Positions 1 to 8,851 of a stretch of 64,000 nucleotides of DNA are shown one piece after another (positions within the stretch are counted from its first letter, which is position 1; every line of letters starts with the position of its first letter). A program made the position numbers and the translations under genes. Source of the stretch: Nemophila menziesii. Its lineage: Eukaryota; Streptophyta; Magnoliopsida; Boraginales; Hydrophyllaceae. Where the stretch lies: positions 37,998,731-38,062,730 of the forward strand of contig JARWIR010000010.1 in NCBI GenBank assembly GCA_029959085.1, in the 5' to 3' direction. The notes below the pieces were generated by a model. The model saw nothing but the letters and a program-made list of their open reading frames with translations, made no database searches and was not told the DNA's origin.

Positions 1-1226
1 TGTGCTTCATTAGGATAGAAGCTGTGGATTTCCCCACTGCTCAGAATTGTGATGTAAAAATTTTAAGATTTCGAGCAAGGATTAATACCAAATACCCCCT
101 CCCCCCTGGTGCTTACTTATATCAAGAAGAAGGGCCGGCTTGGGTAGTCTTTCAGTATGAAAATACGGGTCTCTTATGCTTTAGATGTGGAAAAATAGGC
201 CACCAGTATGGAGATTGTCCAATCAAAAGCATCAAGCAAGTGGAAGATATTGACGAGTGCAGGAAGGTGTCATGGAGCATTGATAATGTGGCGAAGTTCC
301 CTCCATTTAACCCGATTTATGGCTTACATATTAAGAATAATGGGGAATTTACTAACTATTTTTATAATGATAAGATTATTAAAGATGCAGGTCCAAGCTA
401 TAGAAACAATAACCCAACCCGAGGAATTCAATTTCGTGAAGAAGAAGGTGATATCCTGAATAAATTCAATTACACAAAAAAAGGAAGCACGAGCAAAGCA
501 AACAATCAAAGTCAGAATGATGAAGAGAAGGACAAAAAAGAACAGGAATGGGAGAACTGGAACAAACAAATACATGACCTTCGTAACGAACTGCATGAAT
601 CATCTTTGAAAATGGAGGCTTTCAAAAGGACTCATGGAATCACAGAAGAGGGTGAAGATGGTAACAAAGGTAGTATTCGAGCTGCGCTTATGGCGTTTGA
701 AGAGGAGATGAGAAAGATTAAAGGGAAATATGTAGCTAATTCTAGCAATACCTCTAATCAGAATATGGATACTTCTTCAAATACTCAACAGACTGTGAAG
801 AGAAGAAGAGATGCTAGAGGAATCCGAGTTGAGCCAGGACAAGGAGAGGTTAACTCCAAGATGACTGGAAATTTTAAAAAGCTTAGGGTGGTTGACCCTA
901 TTGAGGATTTTGTTAATAACAATCAATTTAGTATTCTAGAGAATGAAAAAGAAGAGGAAGCAAGAAGCAATACTCCTAGAGGAAAGGGTAAAGATTTGAA
1001 GAATGTATCAAAAATTACTGATGAAGAGGACTCGCAGTTTGAACCTGAAGAGGAAGATGAAGGTAATTTCGAAAGTAGTGAAAATTACTTTGAGAAGGAC
1101 TATGAGGGTGGTGGTGAGGATCACGACATGAACTTTCAGTATGCTGACGCATTTGATGAGGAGGAGGAGGTTTTTGAGGTAAAAAATGGAGGCGGCAACT
1201 CCAAAAAAGCCGCAAAAATCAAGTGA
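1..1226 (+). CDS. LINE ORF1, nucleic-acid-binding protein, 5' partial
   Basis: The reading frame is open from the window edge to the TGA at 1224-1226, so the true start is upstream. The first in-frame start-like codon seen here is a GTG at 24, which I do not take as the start. Near the N-terminus there is a CCHC zinc knuckle, CFRCGKIGHQYGDC (177-218), preceded by the acidic/aromatic segment typical of the DUF4283/zf-CCHC_4 ORF1 proteins of plant LINEs. The rest is hydrophilic, with a charged region around 540-720 likely to form a coiled coil and an acidic tail. The family binds LINE RNA in the ribonucleoprotein. ORF2 follows almost without a gap. Unlike ORF2, this ORF has no stop codon in the window. 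Confidence 0.82.
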   Translation, partial: CFIRIEAVDFPTAQNCDVKILRFRARINTKYPLPPGAYLYQEEGPAWVVFQYENTGLLCFRCGKIGHQYGDCPIKSIKQVEDIDECRKVSWSIDNVAKFPPFNPIYGLHIKNNGEFTNYFYNDKIIKDAGPSYRNNNPTRGIQFREEEGDILNKFNYTKKGSTSKANNQSQNDEEKDKKEQEWENWNKQIHDLRNELHESSLKMEAFKRTHGITEEGEDGNKGSIRAALMAFEEEMRKIKGKYVANSSNTSNQNMDTSSNTQQTVKRRRDARGIRVEPGQGEVNSKMTGNFKKLRVVDPIEDFVNNNQFSILENEKEEEARSNTPRGKGKDLKNVSKITDEEDSQFEPEEEDEGNFESSENYFEKDYEGGGEDHDMNFQYADAFDEEEEVFEVKNGGGNSKKAAKIK

Positions 1227-1959
1227 CGACTTTATTTTGGAATGTTCAGGGTCTTTGAGAGCCCTTAACATTGACCAAAGCTAGCTCGTTGGTGGCACAA
1301 TTCAGACCTAGTGTGGTGGATTTTTGCGAAACGATGATGAGAGAAGTGGACTCTCGGGGTGTTTTGGCTCAGTTTGGTTACAATAACTCCTTTTTTGTGG
1401 AACCCACTGGAAGTGCCTTTCATTCCGGGGGGTTCTTGATTTTGTGGCACTCTAATATGCATTTGCGTGTTATTTTCATTAGTAATTCCTTTGTTATTGC
1501 TCATATTTATGAACTCTCTTTTGCTTATTACATTGAGTTTATTCATGCTCCCAATGATTTTAAACTAAGATTAGATACTTGGAACGAAATTACGAAATGG
1601 GGTGAAAGTTTTAAAGAACCTTGGAGAATAATAGGGGACTTCAATGAAATTCTCAATATCACAGAGAAAAAGAGCAAAAATCAGGCCAACATTGATCACA
1701 TTAATGCTTTTATTGATTTTACTAATTGTAATTCTCTTGCGGAAATTAATTATAATTGATGTTTTTTTACTTGGTCTAACAGGATGGAAGGCGAGAAGAA
1801 TGTTAAAACAAGAATTGATCGGGGATTAGCAACCTTCGAATGGATGGAAAGATTCCCGAGATCACAAATTTACATACCACCGGCAATTGGGTCGAACCAC
1901 TCACCCTTAATCGTTCATTTTGATATTAACATGAAAATAGGAAAAAAAATACTTTAAAT
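1227..1959 (+). pseudogene. LINE ORF2 endonuclease domain, broken
   Basis: The region opens with WNVQGL, the start of the AP-endonuclease-like domain that nicks target DNA. It continues through GDFNEIL, FTWSN and RIDRGLA, all hallmarks of plant LINE endonucleases. It is inactive: TGA stops lie at about 1256 and 1757, and a frameshift in the A-run at about 1941-1950 moves the reading into the RT frame. The conserved SDH catalytic motif near the end reads SNH (AAC at about 1894), a loss of the catalytic Asp if the alignment is right. It follows ORF1 directly and leads into RT. Confidence 0.75.
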
Positions 1960-2819
1960 TCGAAACTAGATGGCTTGATGACGTGAATTGCAAAAAAGTC
2001 ATAGAAGATAGTTGGTTTGTTTCCCATAATAGTAGTCATATGCCTAACTTTATTAATAAAAGGGAATACACGAAAAAAGAACTTAGCATTTGGAGCTCGA
2101 AGAACTTTAAAAATCACGAAATAACCATTAAAAAACTCCAGGATAAACTTATAGATTTAAACAAAAATATTAATAAGGACACCACTATTGAGGAACAAGA
2201 TATTAAAGAAAGAATCAAAAAAGAATATGAAAAAGAAGAGAAATATTGGTGCGATAGAGCAAGACAGAATTGGCTTATGTACGGGGATAAAAACACGAAT
2301 TTTTTTCACTTAGCTACGATTAAAAGGAGAAAATTGAACAGAATTACTAGAATTAAGGATAAGGATGGTATTTGGATAGATGACTCAGATAATATCAAGG
2401 GCTGTTTCCAAGATTATTATAAAAACCTTTTTAAAGAAAATGGTGGGGAGGAGGAAGCAATGAAGAAAGCTATTGAATTCATTAAACCACGAGTTACTGG
2501 TGATATGAATGAAGAATTAACGAAAAAACCAAGTATCGAAGAGATTGAGAGAGCTGTCACTGACTTATCAGCTTCAAAAGCTCCAGGACCAGATGGATTA
2601 AATGGTAAGTTTTATAAAGAATTTTGGGAAATAATTAAAAATGTTGTGATACAGGTAATTATGGATTTTTTTGAAAATAATCGCTCAGTTGAAACAATTA
2701 ACGATACGCTAATAACACTGATTCCGAAGGGAATGACACAAGAAAATTCAGGAGATTACAGACCTATATCTTGTGTAAACTTCATTTACAAAATTATTAC
2801 AAAGATCCTCTCGAATCGG
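1960..2819 (+). pseudogene. LINE ORF2 reverse transcriptase, N-terminal part (cut by element A)
   Basis: After the homopolymer frameshift the frame is open to the insertion point. The text contains APGPDGLNGKFYKEFW, TLITLIPKG and DYRPISCVNFIYKIITKIL, the conserved N-terminal RT blocks of LINEs. The reading stops inside the common 'LANRL'-type motif because element A is inserted at 2820. The same motif continues at 10421, showing the insertion fell in a once-continuous RT. The five bases before the break, ATCGG at 2815-2819, recur at 10416-10420. Confidence 0.85.
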
Positions 2820-4383
2820 TGATGTCTCCTTAATTGTTCGTATTTTCGACCCTTAGGAGACATCATTTTTTGTGTTTATTTGACTATTTAGATAGACTTT
2901 TGGTGCTAATATGCAATAATCCGGAATTTCCATTTTATTTCTAGTAATTTTGATTTATTAAGCTTTTGCGCGTAATCTTGTGTATTTTAGTGTAAAGTTT
3001 ACAGGTTTTAGATGTTAGCTAGAAGAGGAATCCGAGGAGAAAGTCAAAGATCGTGATATAGAGGCAAGACTTGAAGATAAATCCCGAAGATATTATTTTT
3101 AGAGCTGAAAATCTGTTTTCCAGGCCATAGATTGCTGATTTCGAGGTGCTTAAGAGATGATTTAGCCGCTGACCTTTGAAGAGATTATGTTCCTTATCAA
3201 GTTACGGAACTTTAGCAACTGGAATGAGGTCAATCGGGGTCATAACAAAGCGGGAAAAGCCGTTTTAGTGAAGGTGTATCAGCAGTTAGTGGACTTGGGC
3301 TTAATTAGTGGACTTGGGCTTTTCTAATTTTTACTTAATCCTTAAGTAAAAGCCCTAATCCGATTTTATGATTATAAATAGGTCTTTAGACCTCATTATT
3401 CAGTACCTCTCATTATATTTTTCAAATTAAAACATCATTAGAAGAGAGCGTCAAGAAGAAAAGAAGCTTGGAGCTGGAGACTGTCTATATCTCCACGTTG
3501 CAGCCAATTCATCTTCCTAATTAGGTTTCTATTTTCCTTTCTGTAAAACAATTATGAATTCCTTTTTATTTATTTTCTTAGTTTTTCCAATTATGAGCTA
3601 ATTTTAATTAGTGCTTGAGATCGCATTATGGATTGATTTTGATTCTATTTTATTCTATGCTTTTGTATTTGGGATTTTTACAATAGAAATCAAATTGGGT
3701 ATTAGGTATTTTTCATTAATTTGTTCGTAATAACTATAATTGACGTAATTAACCAATCATAGGTCTTAGTATCTAGGCTATTCCAATTAGTGGCGATTGG
3801 ATCACCTTGACGGGGGGTTTAGGTACAGAAATAATTAATGAATGTAGGATAGAAATTATTTGACTCTGACGAGCGTAATTAATCCTATGGCCAATTGGGT
3901 AAAATAAACTTAATCACTTAAGAATGGACTATAATCACCCTGACGGGGTTTGTAGCATTTAAGAGTAGCTCCTTAGTCCACCCTGACGGGGGTAAGGATG
4001 ACCTTAGAATCCCGACCATTACTTTTTACCAATTTGTCCCTTAAACGAAACATGGAATAAATAAGAGTTAGATGAAATCCTTGTGTATCTCAAGTGCTAC
4101 CTTCTCATCTTGCGTAAACAATTTAATTACTTGCGTCTTAGCTTTTATTTGCATTTTAATATTTGTCTTTCATCTATTTAGAATTAATACAAAGCCAAAC
4201 AAACATTTTACCTTTATTTGTTTTCATAAGTGCATCAATCATTAATAGATAAGCATTGTAGTCAACCATCCCGTCCTTGGAACGAATCTGTATTATCCTT
4301 ATTACTACTTGGGACAACCGTACACTTGCGGTTGTGGTTCGATTTACATTTGCATTTATTTTAGAACACACAAAGGACCACCA
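2820..4383 (+). repeat. Element A 5' LTR
   Basis: The LTR begins TGATGTCTCC and ends CCACCA, so it has TG...CA termini. The first ten bases recur inverted as GGAGACATCA at 2856-2865, a subterminal dyad also seen in other LTRs here. Several GACGGGG-type motifs lie at about 3804-3995. No meaningful ORF is present. Confidence 0.93.
3373..3380 (+). promoter_or_regulatory. Probable TATA box of element A LTR
   Basis: TATAAATA followed by GG sits mid-LTR, where the U3 promoter of plant LTR elements is expected. The same box is at 9405-9412 in the 3' LTR. The LTRs of B, C and the two shorter solo LTRs carry the same TATAAATA core preceded by ACACC on their own strand. Confidence 0.6.
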
Positions 4384-4389
4384 AGTTTT

Positions 4390-4407
4390 TGGCGCCGCTG
4401 CCGGGGA
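4390..4407 (+). other. Primer-binding site of element A (tRNA-Asp type)
   Basis: TGGCGCCGCTGCCGGGGA begins six bases after the 5' LTR end. It is complementary, with one mismatch by my recollection of the plant tRNA, to the 3' end of tRNA-Asp, the usual primer of Athila/Tat elements. Confidence 0.85.
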
Positions 4408-4511
4408 CGGTAGCGTGTGACCACGGTGTTTATCCGTTAGTGATTAGTTGCATTTTTATTTTCAGTTTTACGTTGTTTTGTTTTAGTCTCTTTTCAGGTT
4501 TTTCTTTAGGT

Positions 4512-5753
4512 ATGGAGAATTTTCGTTATCAAGTTCAAACTCCACCACAATCCTGGTGGGATCAACTGCAAGACTCCTTTGATAGAATATATACTTTTCA
4601 TAATTTGACACGAGGGAGCTTTAGAGATCACGAGGAAAGGCTCAAGAAGTTGGAAGAATCACTCAATGGTTTCATCAACACTTCAATGGTTAATATGAAA
4701 AATGATGAGGCAATAATCAACGCTACCACATCATTAATGCAAGACATGCAACAAAAACATCAAATTATGGAGCAAAGATTGATGCAACTCACAGAGACAA
4801 TTGAGAGGATACAACAAGCACCATCTATGCAACTTGGCCAAGGTACAACAATTGATGATGAGGCCATTGGAATTGATAGCGATGTTTGGTTTGATGTATT
4901 TGAAGAGTTTAGTCTTCAAGAAGAGGATGAATTGGAATCGCCACAAGTTGCAACTAGTGAACTAGAGATTCCAATGAGAGAAGAACCAATCACGCTAAGA
5001 ATAGATGAGGTAACTATTGATAAGCAAGTTGATGATGAGTTTGAATTTTGTAAAGATGATATTTCGGCTATAGAAGAATCTACCAAGCTGGTTTTAGAGG
5101 AATCAAATGTTGAGTCCTTGGTTGAAAAAGAAACAGAAGAAATAGAAGAGATTAGGATGGATTCTCCACCTAATACTCCTCTCTTATCACCTCCAAATCC
5201 GATAAAGATAGACATGTTAGAGGATGATACAGTAAATAAAGCATTTGTAGAAGCGTTTAGCGAAGCTAGAATCAACACCCAAATGCTTGAAAGTGATACA
5301 AAAGAACTCACACCGCAACAAATATTCACAGAAGCTATTTCAGAATCAAATGAGAATGCGAGTGTAGAGATTGAGATTGAAGACGTGGCCCTCATAACAA
5401 AAGAAAGTTCTGAAACATCCATTGTTTTGGACAAAAAGCTAGAGGAGGTGCAACTTGAGTTACCCATTGTTCTAGAAGTACCTAAAGAGGTTAAAGAGAT
5501 GAACCACCACCATGAACCCGTGAGAAAGAGAGCTAAAGATGAGTTTGGGGTTGGAACCAAGGTTGCTTGGAAGGCTTCTAAACAAGAGAATAGGCCACGA
5601 GGTTTCAAAAATGCGTGGATGGGACCATTTGTTGTTACTCGATTGGTGACAGCAAAATTAATAGAGATACAACCTTTGAGAGGTCAAAGGCGGCGAATTG
5701 TAGACATACATAACCTCACCCATTGCTGGGGAGGCTACATACTCAAGGGATAA
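4512..5753 (+). CDS. Element A chimeric ORF: coiled-coil/acidic N-terminus with integrase-C-terminus-like tail
   Basis: The frame is open upstream to about 4389, but the first ATG (MENFRYQVQ...) is at 4512, giving about 413 residues. Residues about 20-110 are rich in heptad-like leucines and probably form a coiled coil. Residues about 115-340 are strongly acidic (Glu/Asp-rich). The last ~75 residues contain VGTKVAWK, WMGPFVVTRL and LTHCWGGYILKG. They resemble the tail after the integrase core of Athila-type pol and match the end of the decayed pol of element D (WSGPFKVT, LTHYWGGYVKKN). No zinc knuckle, protease, RT or integrase core is present. The function is unknown; a Gag-like or accessory nucleic-acid-binding role is possible. 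Being open in a young insertion supports recent selection, but a by-product of internal deletion is also possible. Confidence 0.7.
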   Translation: MENFRYQVQTPPQSWWDQLQDSFDRIYTFHNLTRGSFRDHEERLKKLEESLNGFINTSMVNMKNDEAIINATTSLMQDMQQKHQIMEQRLMQLTETIERIQQAPSMQLGQGTTIDDEAIGIDSDVWFDVFEEFSLQEEDELESPQVATSELEIPMREEPITLRIDEVTIDKQVDDEFEFCKDDISAIEESTKLVLEESNVESLVEKETEEIEEIRMDSPPNTPLLSPPNPIKIDMLEDDTVNKAFVEAFSEARINTQMLESDTKELTPQQIFTEAISESNENASVEIEIEDVALITKESSETSIVLDKKLEEVQLELPIVLEVPKEVKEMNHHHEPVRKRAKDEFGVGTKVAWKASKQENRPRGFKNAWMGPFVVTRLVTAKLIEIQPLRGQRRRIVDIHNLTHCWGGYILKG

Positions 5754-5963
5754 TGGAGGTAACCCGTCAAACTTTAAATGACGTTAAATAAAAGTGCTTC
5801 TTGGGAGACAACCCATGTTTTAAATTGCTTTCATGTCTTTAAATTCTTAGTGTAAATTAGAGTAATGGTTCTTTATTTAGTGTTTATTTTTAAGAAATGA
5901 GAAAGGTTGGTGTTTTTGATGATTACAGGAGTAAAGGTCATGAGTTTGGGGTAGTTAGGTTAT
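5754..5963 (+). other. Element A post-ORF block with 26-nt conserved sequence and purine box 1
   Basis: A 26-nt stretch at 5792-5817, containing GCTTCTTGGGAGACAA, is shared with element D (58212-58237) and, inverted, with element B (46967-46992). It lies just after the ORF in all three. About 120 nt later comes the purine box GAGTTTGGGGT at 5942-5952. No coding sequence is seen. Confidence 0.75.
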
Positions 5964-6315
5964 CAGCAACTTCGGAAGATCATAACTTGATGCTCGGAGG
6001 TCGGAATTAACTTTTTCTTGAGCCTAAACCGCATAAATTTTCGAGCTCTATCCAATAGTGAAGTCGAAAAGTTCAGATAAGTAGCTGAAAGTTTCTGACC
6101 ACTGCGTCAGCGACGACGCAGCACGACTGCGTCTTCATTCAGCAACTTCGGAAGATCATAACTTGATGCTCGGAGGTCGGAATTGACTTTTTCTTGAGCC
6201 TAAACCACTTATTTTTTCGAGATCTATCCAATGGTGGAGTCCAAAAGTTCTGATACATAGCCCAAAGTTTCTGACCTGTGCGTAAAGAGACGCAATTCAT
6301 GGTGCGAAATGAAGA
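5964..6315 (+). repeat. 176-bp tandem duplication in element A
   Basis: A unit starting CAGCAACTTCGGAAG at 5964 is repeated from 6140, offset 176 bp, with scattered differences. A diverged third copy lies at about 6618-6710, and a related copy lies inverted in element B at about 46540-46640. The units carry TGCGTC/GACGCA dyads. An apparent ORF on the minus strand here is not taken as a gene. Confidence 0.75.
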
Positions 6316-6536
6316 AAACCGAAATCTGAGAACAATGATAACTCCAATGGAAAATCTGAGTAGTCCAATGGATCGGGAGCGCAATTTCCAATGAAAATGA
6401 GTATAAGGTTCATAAAAATCCGAGGTGTAAGCAAGGAAAAATCGAAAAAACAAGATGGAAATTTTCTGTGAATACGCAACCCTTTGCGTCCAGCAAAGTG
6501 GGCAAATCCACGACAATTTCCCAACTCTCTGATCAC

Positions 6537-6758
6537 TGCGTCAGCGATGACGCAAAAGTGTTGCGTTTCGGTATTTTAAAAAAAAAAAAAAAAAAAATCC
6601 GTACACAATCAGATAAAAGTTCGGCAAGCGATATCTTTGCGCTCGGGTGTCCGAATCAGGTGATCTTTAAGTCTAAACTGCATAACTTTTCGAGACCTAG
6701 CTGTTGGGGAGGTCGTCGCTCGCGAGCGGCTAGCCGGTCATCTTACCGGCATGCCGGT
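6537..6758. repeat. Palindromic island of element A
   Basis: Perfect dyads occur in an otherwise AT-rich element: TGCGTCA-GCGA-TGACGCA (6537-6554), CGCTCGCGAGCG (6717-6728) and ACCGGCATGCCGGT (6745-6758). An A-run of about 20 bases lies at about 6578-6597. The island sits before a C/A-rich, G-poor leader that runs to the third ORF, the same relative place as the islands in B and D. Confidence 0.7.
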
Positions 6759-6789
6759 CGTGGTCTCGGCGAAAACAAACCTAAAGCTT

Positions 6790-7420
6790 AAAAAAACCTT
6801 ATTTTTCCCTCTCCTTTGGCCTCCAACACATGAAACACCATTGATAACGAACCAAAGCTCCAAAAACACTTAAATTCCACCATCAAAACAACATTACACC
6901 ACCAATCCCTCCCTCTAAACATCATCCAAGTTCACAATTAAACCATTAAAACTTCCAAAATACCAAAGCTTCACACTTTAATCCGAAGTTTTCTTTCACC
7001 AAAGCTAAAGTTTATCTATTAAACCTTTCCCAAACCTTGAAATATCCATGATCAATCCATAATTCAAACCCAAACCTTCAAGAACACTAAAATCACAATT
7101 TTATCCAAACCTTTTGAGGGTCTTGAAGCTTTGAGTTTGGGGTCATCAGAGATGACCATGAAGGTTGGAAAAGGTACGAAGAACATGGTGAAGAAAGAGA
7201 ATTGGATATTCGGGGAAGATCTTGATAGAAGAGATGATGCTTAGAGGGCAAGTAATAAATGAAAACGTGGGAAATTTGAAAAAGTTAGAGGTGATGAAGA
7301 ACACTTTAAACGCAACCATTGATGAAAGACATCAAAACCTCAACTTGGACGCAACACCGAAACCAGCCTTACGCTGGTTCAGATACGTTTTCTTTCCCTT
7401 CTCATTTAGTGTATATTAGT
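6790..7420 (+). pseudogene. Element A leader and remnant of third ORF
   Basis: A G-poor, A/C-rich stretch (6790-7130) ends in purine box 2, GAGTTTGGGGT (7133-7143). An ATG follows 8 nt later at 7152. The ATG frame (MTMKVGKGTK...) stops after about 30 codons; another frame stays open to 7419. By position this is the third ORF that is longer in element D (60962-61969), here mostly deleted. A hairpin AACCAGC-CTTAC-GCTGGTT lies at 7361-7379; element B has the same stem with a different loop. No function can be assigned. Confidence 0.5.
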
Positions 7421-7444
7421 TTAATTGCTTTATTGAGTCTTTTC

Positions 7445-7481
7445 GAGTCGTGGGGACACGACTCATTTTCGAGTTTGGGGT
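7445..7481 (+). other. Conserved hairpin and purine box 3 of element A
   Basis: GAGTCGTG-GGGA-CACGACTC (7445-7464) is a perfect 8-bp stem with a 4-nt loop. Six bases later comes GAGTTTGGGGT (7471-7481). The same stem and spacing occur in B, and a 7-bp version in D, while the loops differ. Confidence 0.75.
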
Positions 7482-8838
7482 GGGGTTCGTTGCCTCATCT
7501 CAATTTTTATGTGTTTATTTGCTTTATTTGCTTTCGATAAAATAATTCGGAGTTGCGTTTGACTGTAGAAGATTTTAAATGTCCCTTTAAGCATACTTTT
7601 GATGAATCTATGATAGTAGATAGTGGACTTTAGGGAATAACATAAAACGCACTTACAATTGCATGCGAACATAGGTAATTGATAGGAAAAATTAATGAAC
7701 AATGCAAATGAAGTAAGCTTGTACTTAAGGAATATGTTTGGTGTGTAGAACGTGAAATCTTAATTAGTAGAGAACCCACCTAGATATGAACTAAAGACAA
7801 GCTATGTACTTAGGAAAATGATAGGGGCAGTTCTTTGTTAGCCACTTGAAGCCTTTTAGCTTGCTATCCCTTATTATAATTTCATCCGTCTTAGCCCAAT
7901 TTTGAGCCTTAAGCCATTTCTTTTATAGCCACGATATAAGCCCATTATCCTTTAGATTATTAGGCATGACCAAATGACCCGCACTTGAATCACAACCCTG
8001 TGACTTGTCTCGAGCTTGAGTTTGGGGTGGTGGGACCACATTTGGGAAGATACATTGGGAAGGGATTATATGTGTTTGTATTGAGACACAAAAAGGTAGA
8101 TGATATTATTATTTGTAACCCTTTGCCAGGATTTGAAAAGAAAAAAAAAAGAGAAAAAGAAAAAAAGAAAATTATAAGAGACATGACTTTTCACATCAAA
8201 ATGATGGTCATGGGTATCTTGTACAAAAAAAAAAGAAGAAATGAAAAAGAAAATAAAAAGAAAGAAAGAATAAATAAATCGGCAAAGTGGAATAATTCTT
8301 GGAAATCATCTTAGTTTATTTGGGTTGACATGGGGACGCAACATTAGCGCGTCAAATGGGTGAGTGAGAACATTTTTGAGCGTAAACTCAAGCTCGAGGA
8401 CATTGTTGATGGTAAGTGAGGAGAGAGCCAAAAGCTCACTTCAAATTTACCAAATATACATCCATACCGTCCTTAAGCCATCATTAAAACCATAAAGACC
8501 TCGTGATTCCTAAGTGCATAGTGAATTTATGATTCTGTTGATAGGGAATACACTAGGTGGAGTGTTCAAAGCGAGTTAGGATTAATGACCACCCTATAGC
8601 CATCATACAGAGATGCGTACAAGTGTAACCTTCAAGCATTGCAACTTTAATTTTATGATTGAGATTATTTATGTTTGATGTTGCATGATTAGTGTATGTA
8701 TATGTTAGTTCTTAATGTTTGCTATATGAGATTTATCTTTAGCATTGCTTTAGGGTTTATTTGCTAGCTTCTATTTTCTCTTGCATCTACTTCACTCCCC
8801 TTGTTTTTAGTTTTGCTTTGTCGGGACGACAAAGGTTT
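7482..8838 (+). other. Element A 3' untranslated region with purine box 4
   Basis: This has no convincing ORF. Box 4, GAGTTTGGGGT, is at 8018-8028, preceded by GAGCTT. It is followed by an A-rich low-complexity stretch (8136-8280), the source of a lysine-rich ORF I reject. Blocks at 7735-7910 and 8400-8640 match the corresponding parts of element D (62530-62710, 63230-63480) and, in part, element B. Confidence 0.7.
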
Positions 8839-8851
8839 GAGTTGGGGGTCT
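8839..8851 (+). other. Polypurine tract of element A
   Basis: GAGTTGGGGGT lies at 8839-8849, two bases before the 3' LTR. In plant LTR elements the purine tract here primes plus-strand DNA. It is a variant of the GAGTTTGGGGT box found four more times upstream in the same element. Confidence 0.75.

Noticed and set aside
4174..4371. 65-aa ORF repeated at 10206-10403
   Set aside because: Antisense ORF inside the element A LTRs; duplicated because the LTR is, not because it codes.
4916..5608. 230-aa Ser-rich minus-strand ORF
   Set aside because: Shadow of the acidic element A ORF on the other strand.
7985..8314. 109-aa Lys-rich ORF
   Set aside because: Made by an A-rich low-complexity stretch in the 3' untranslated region of element A.
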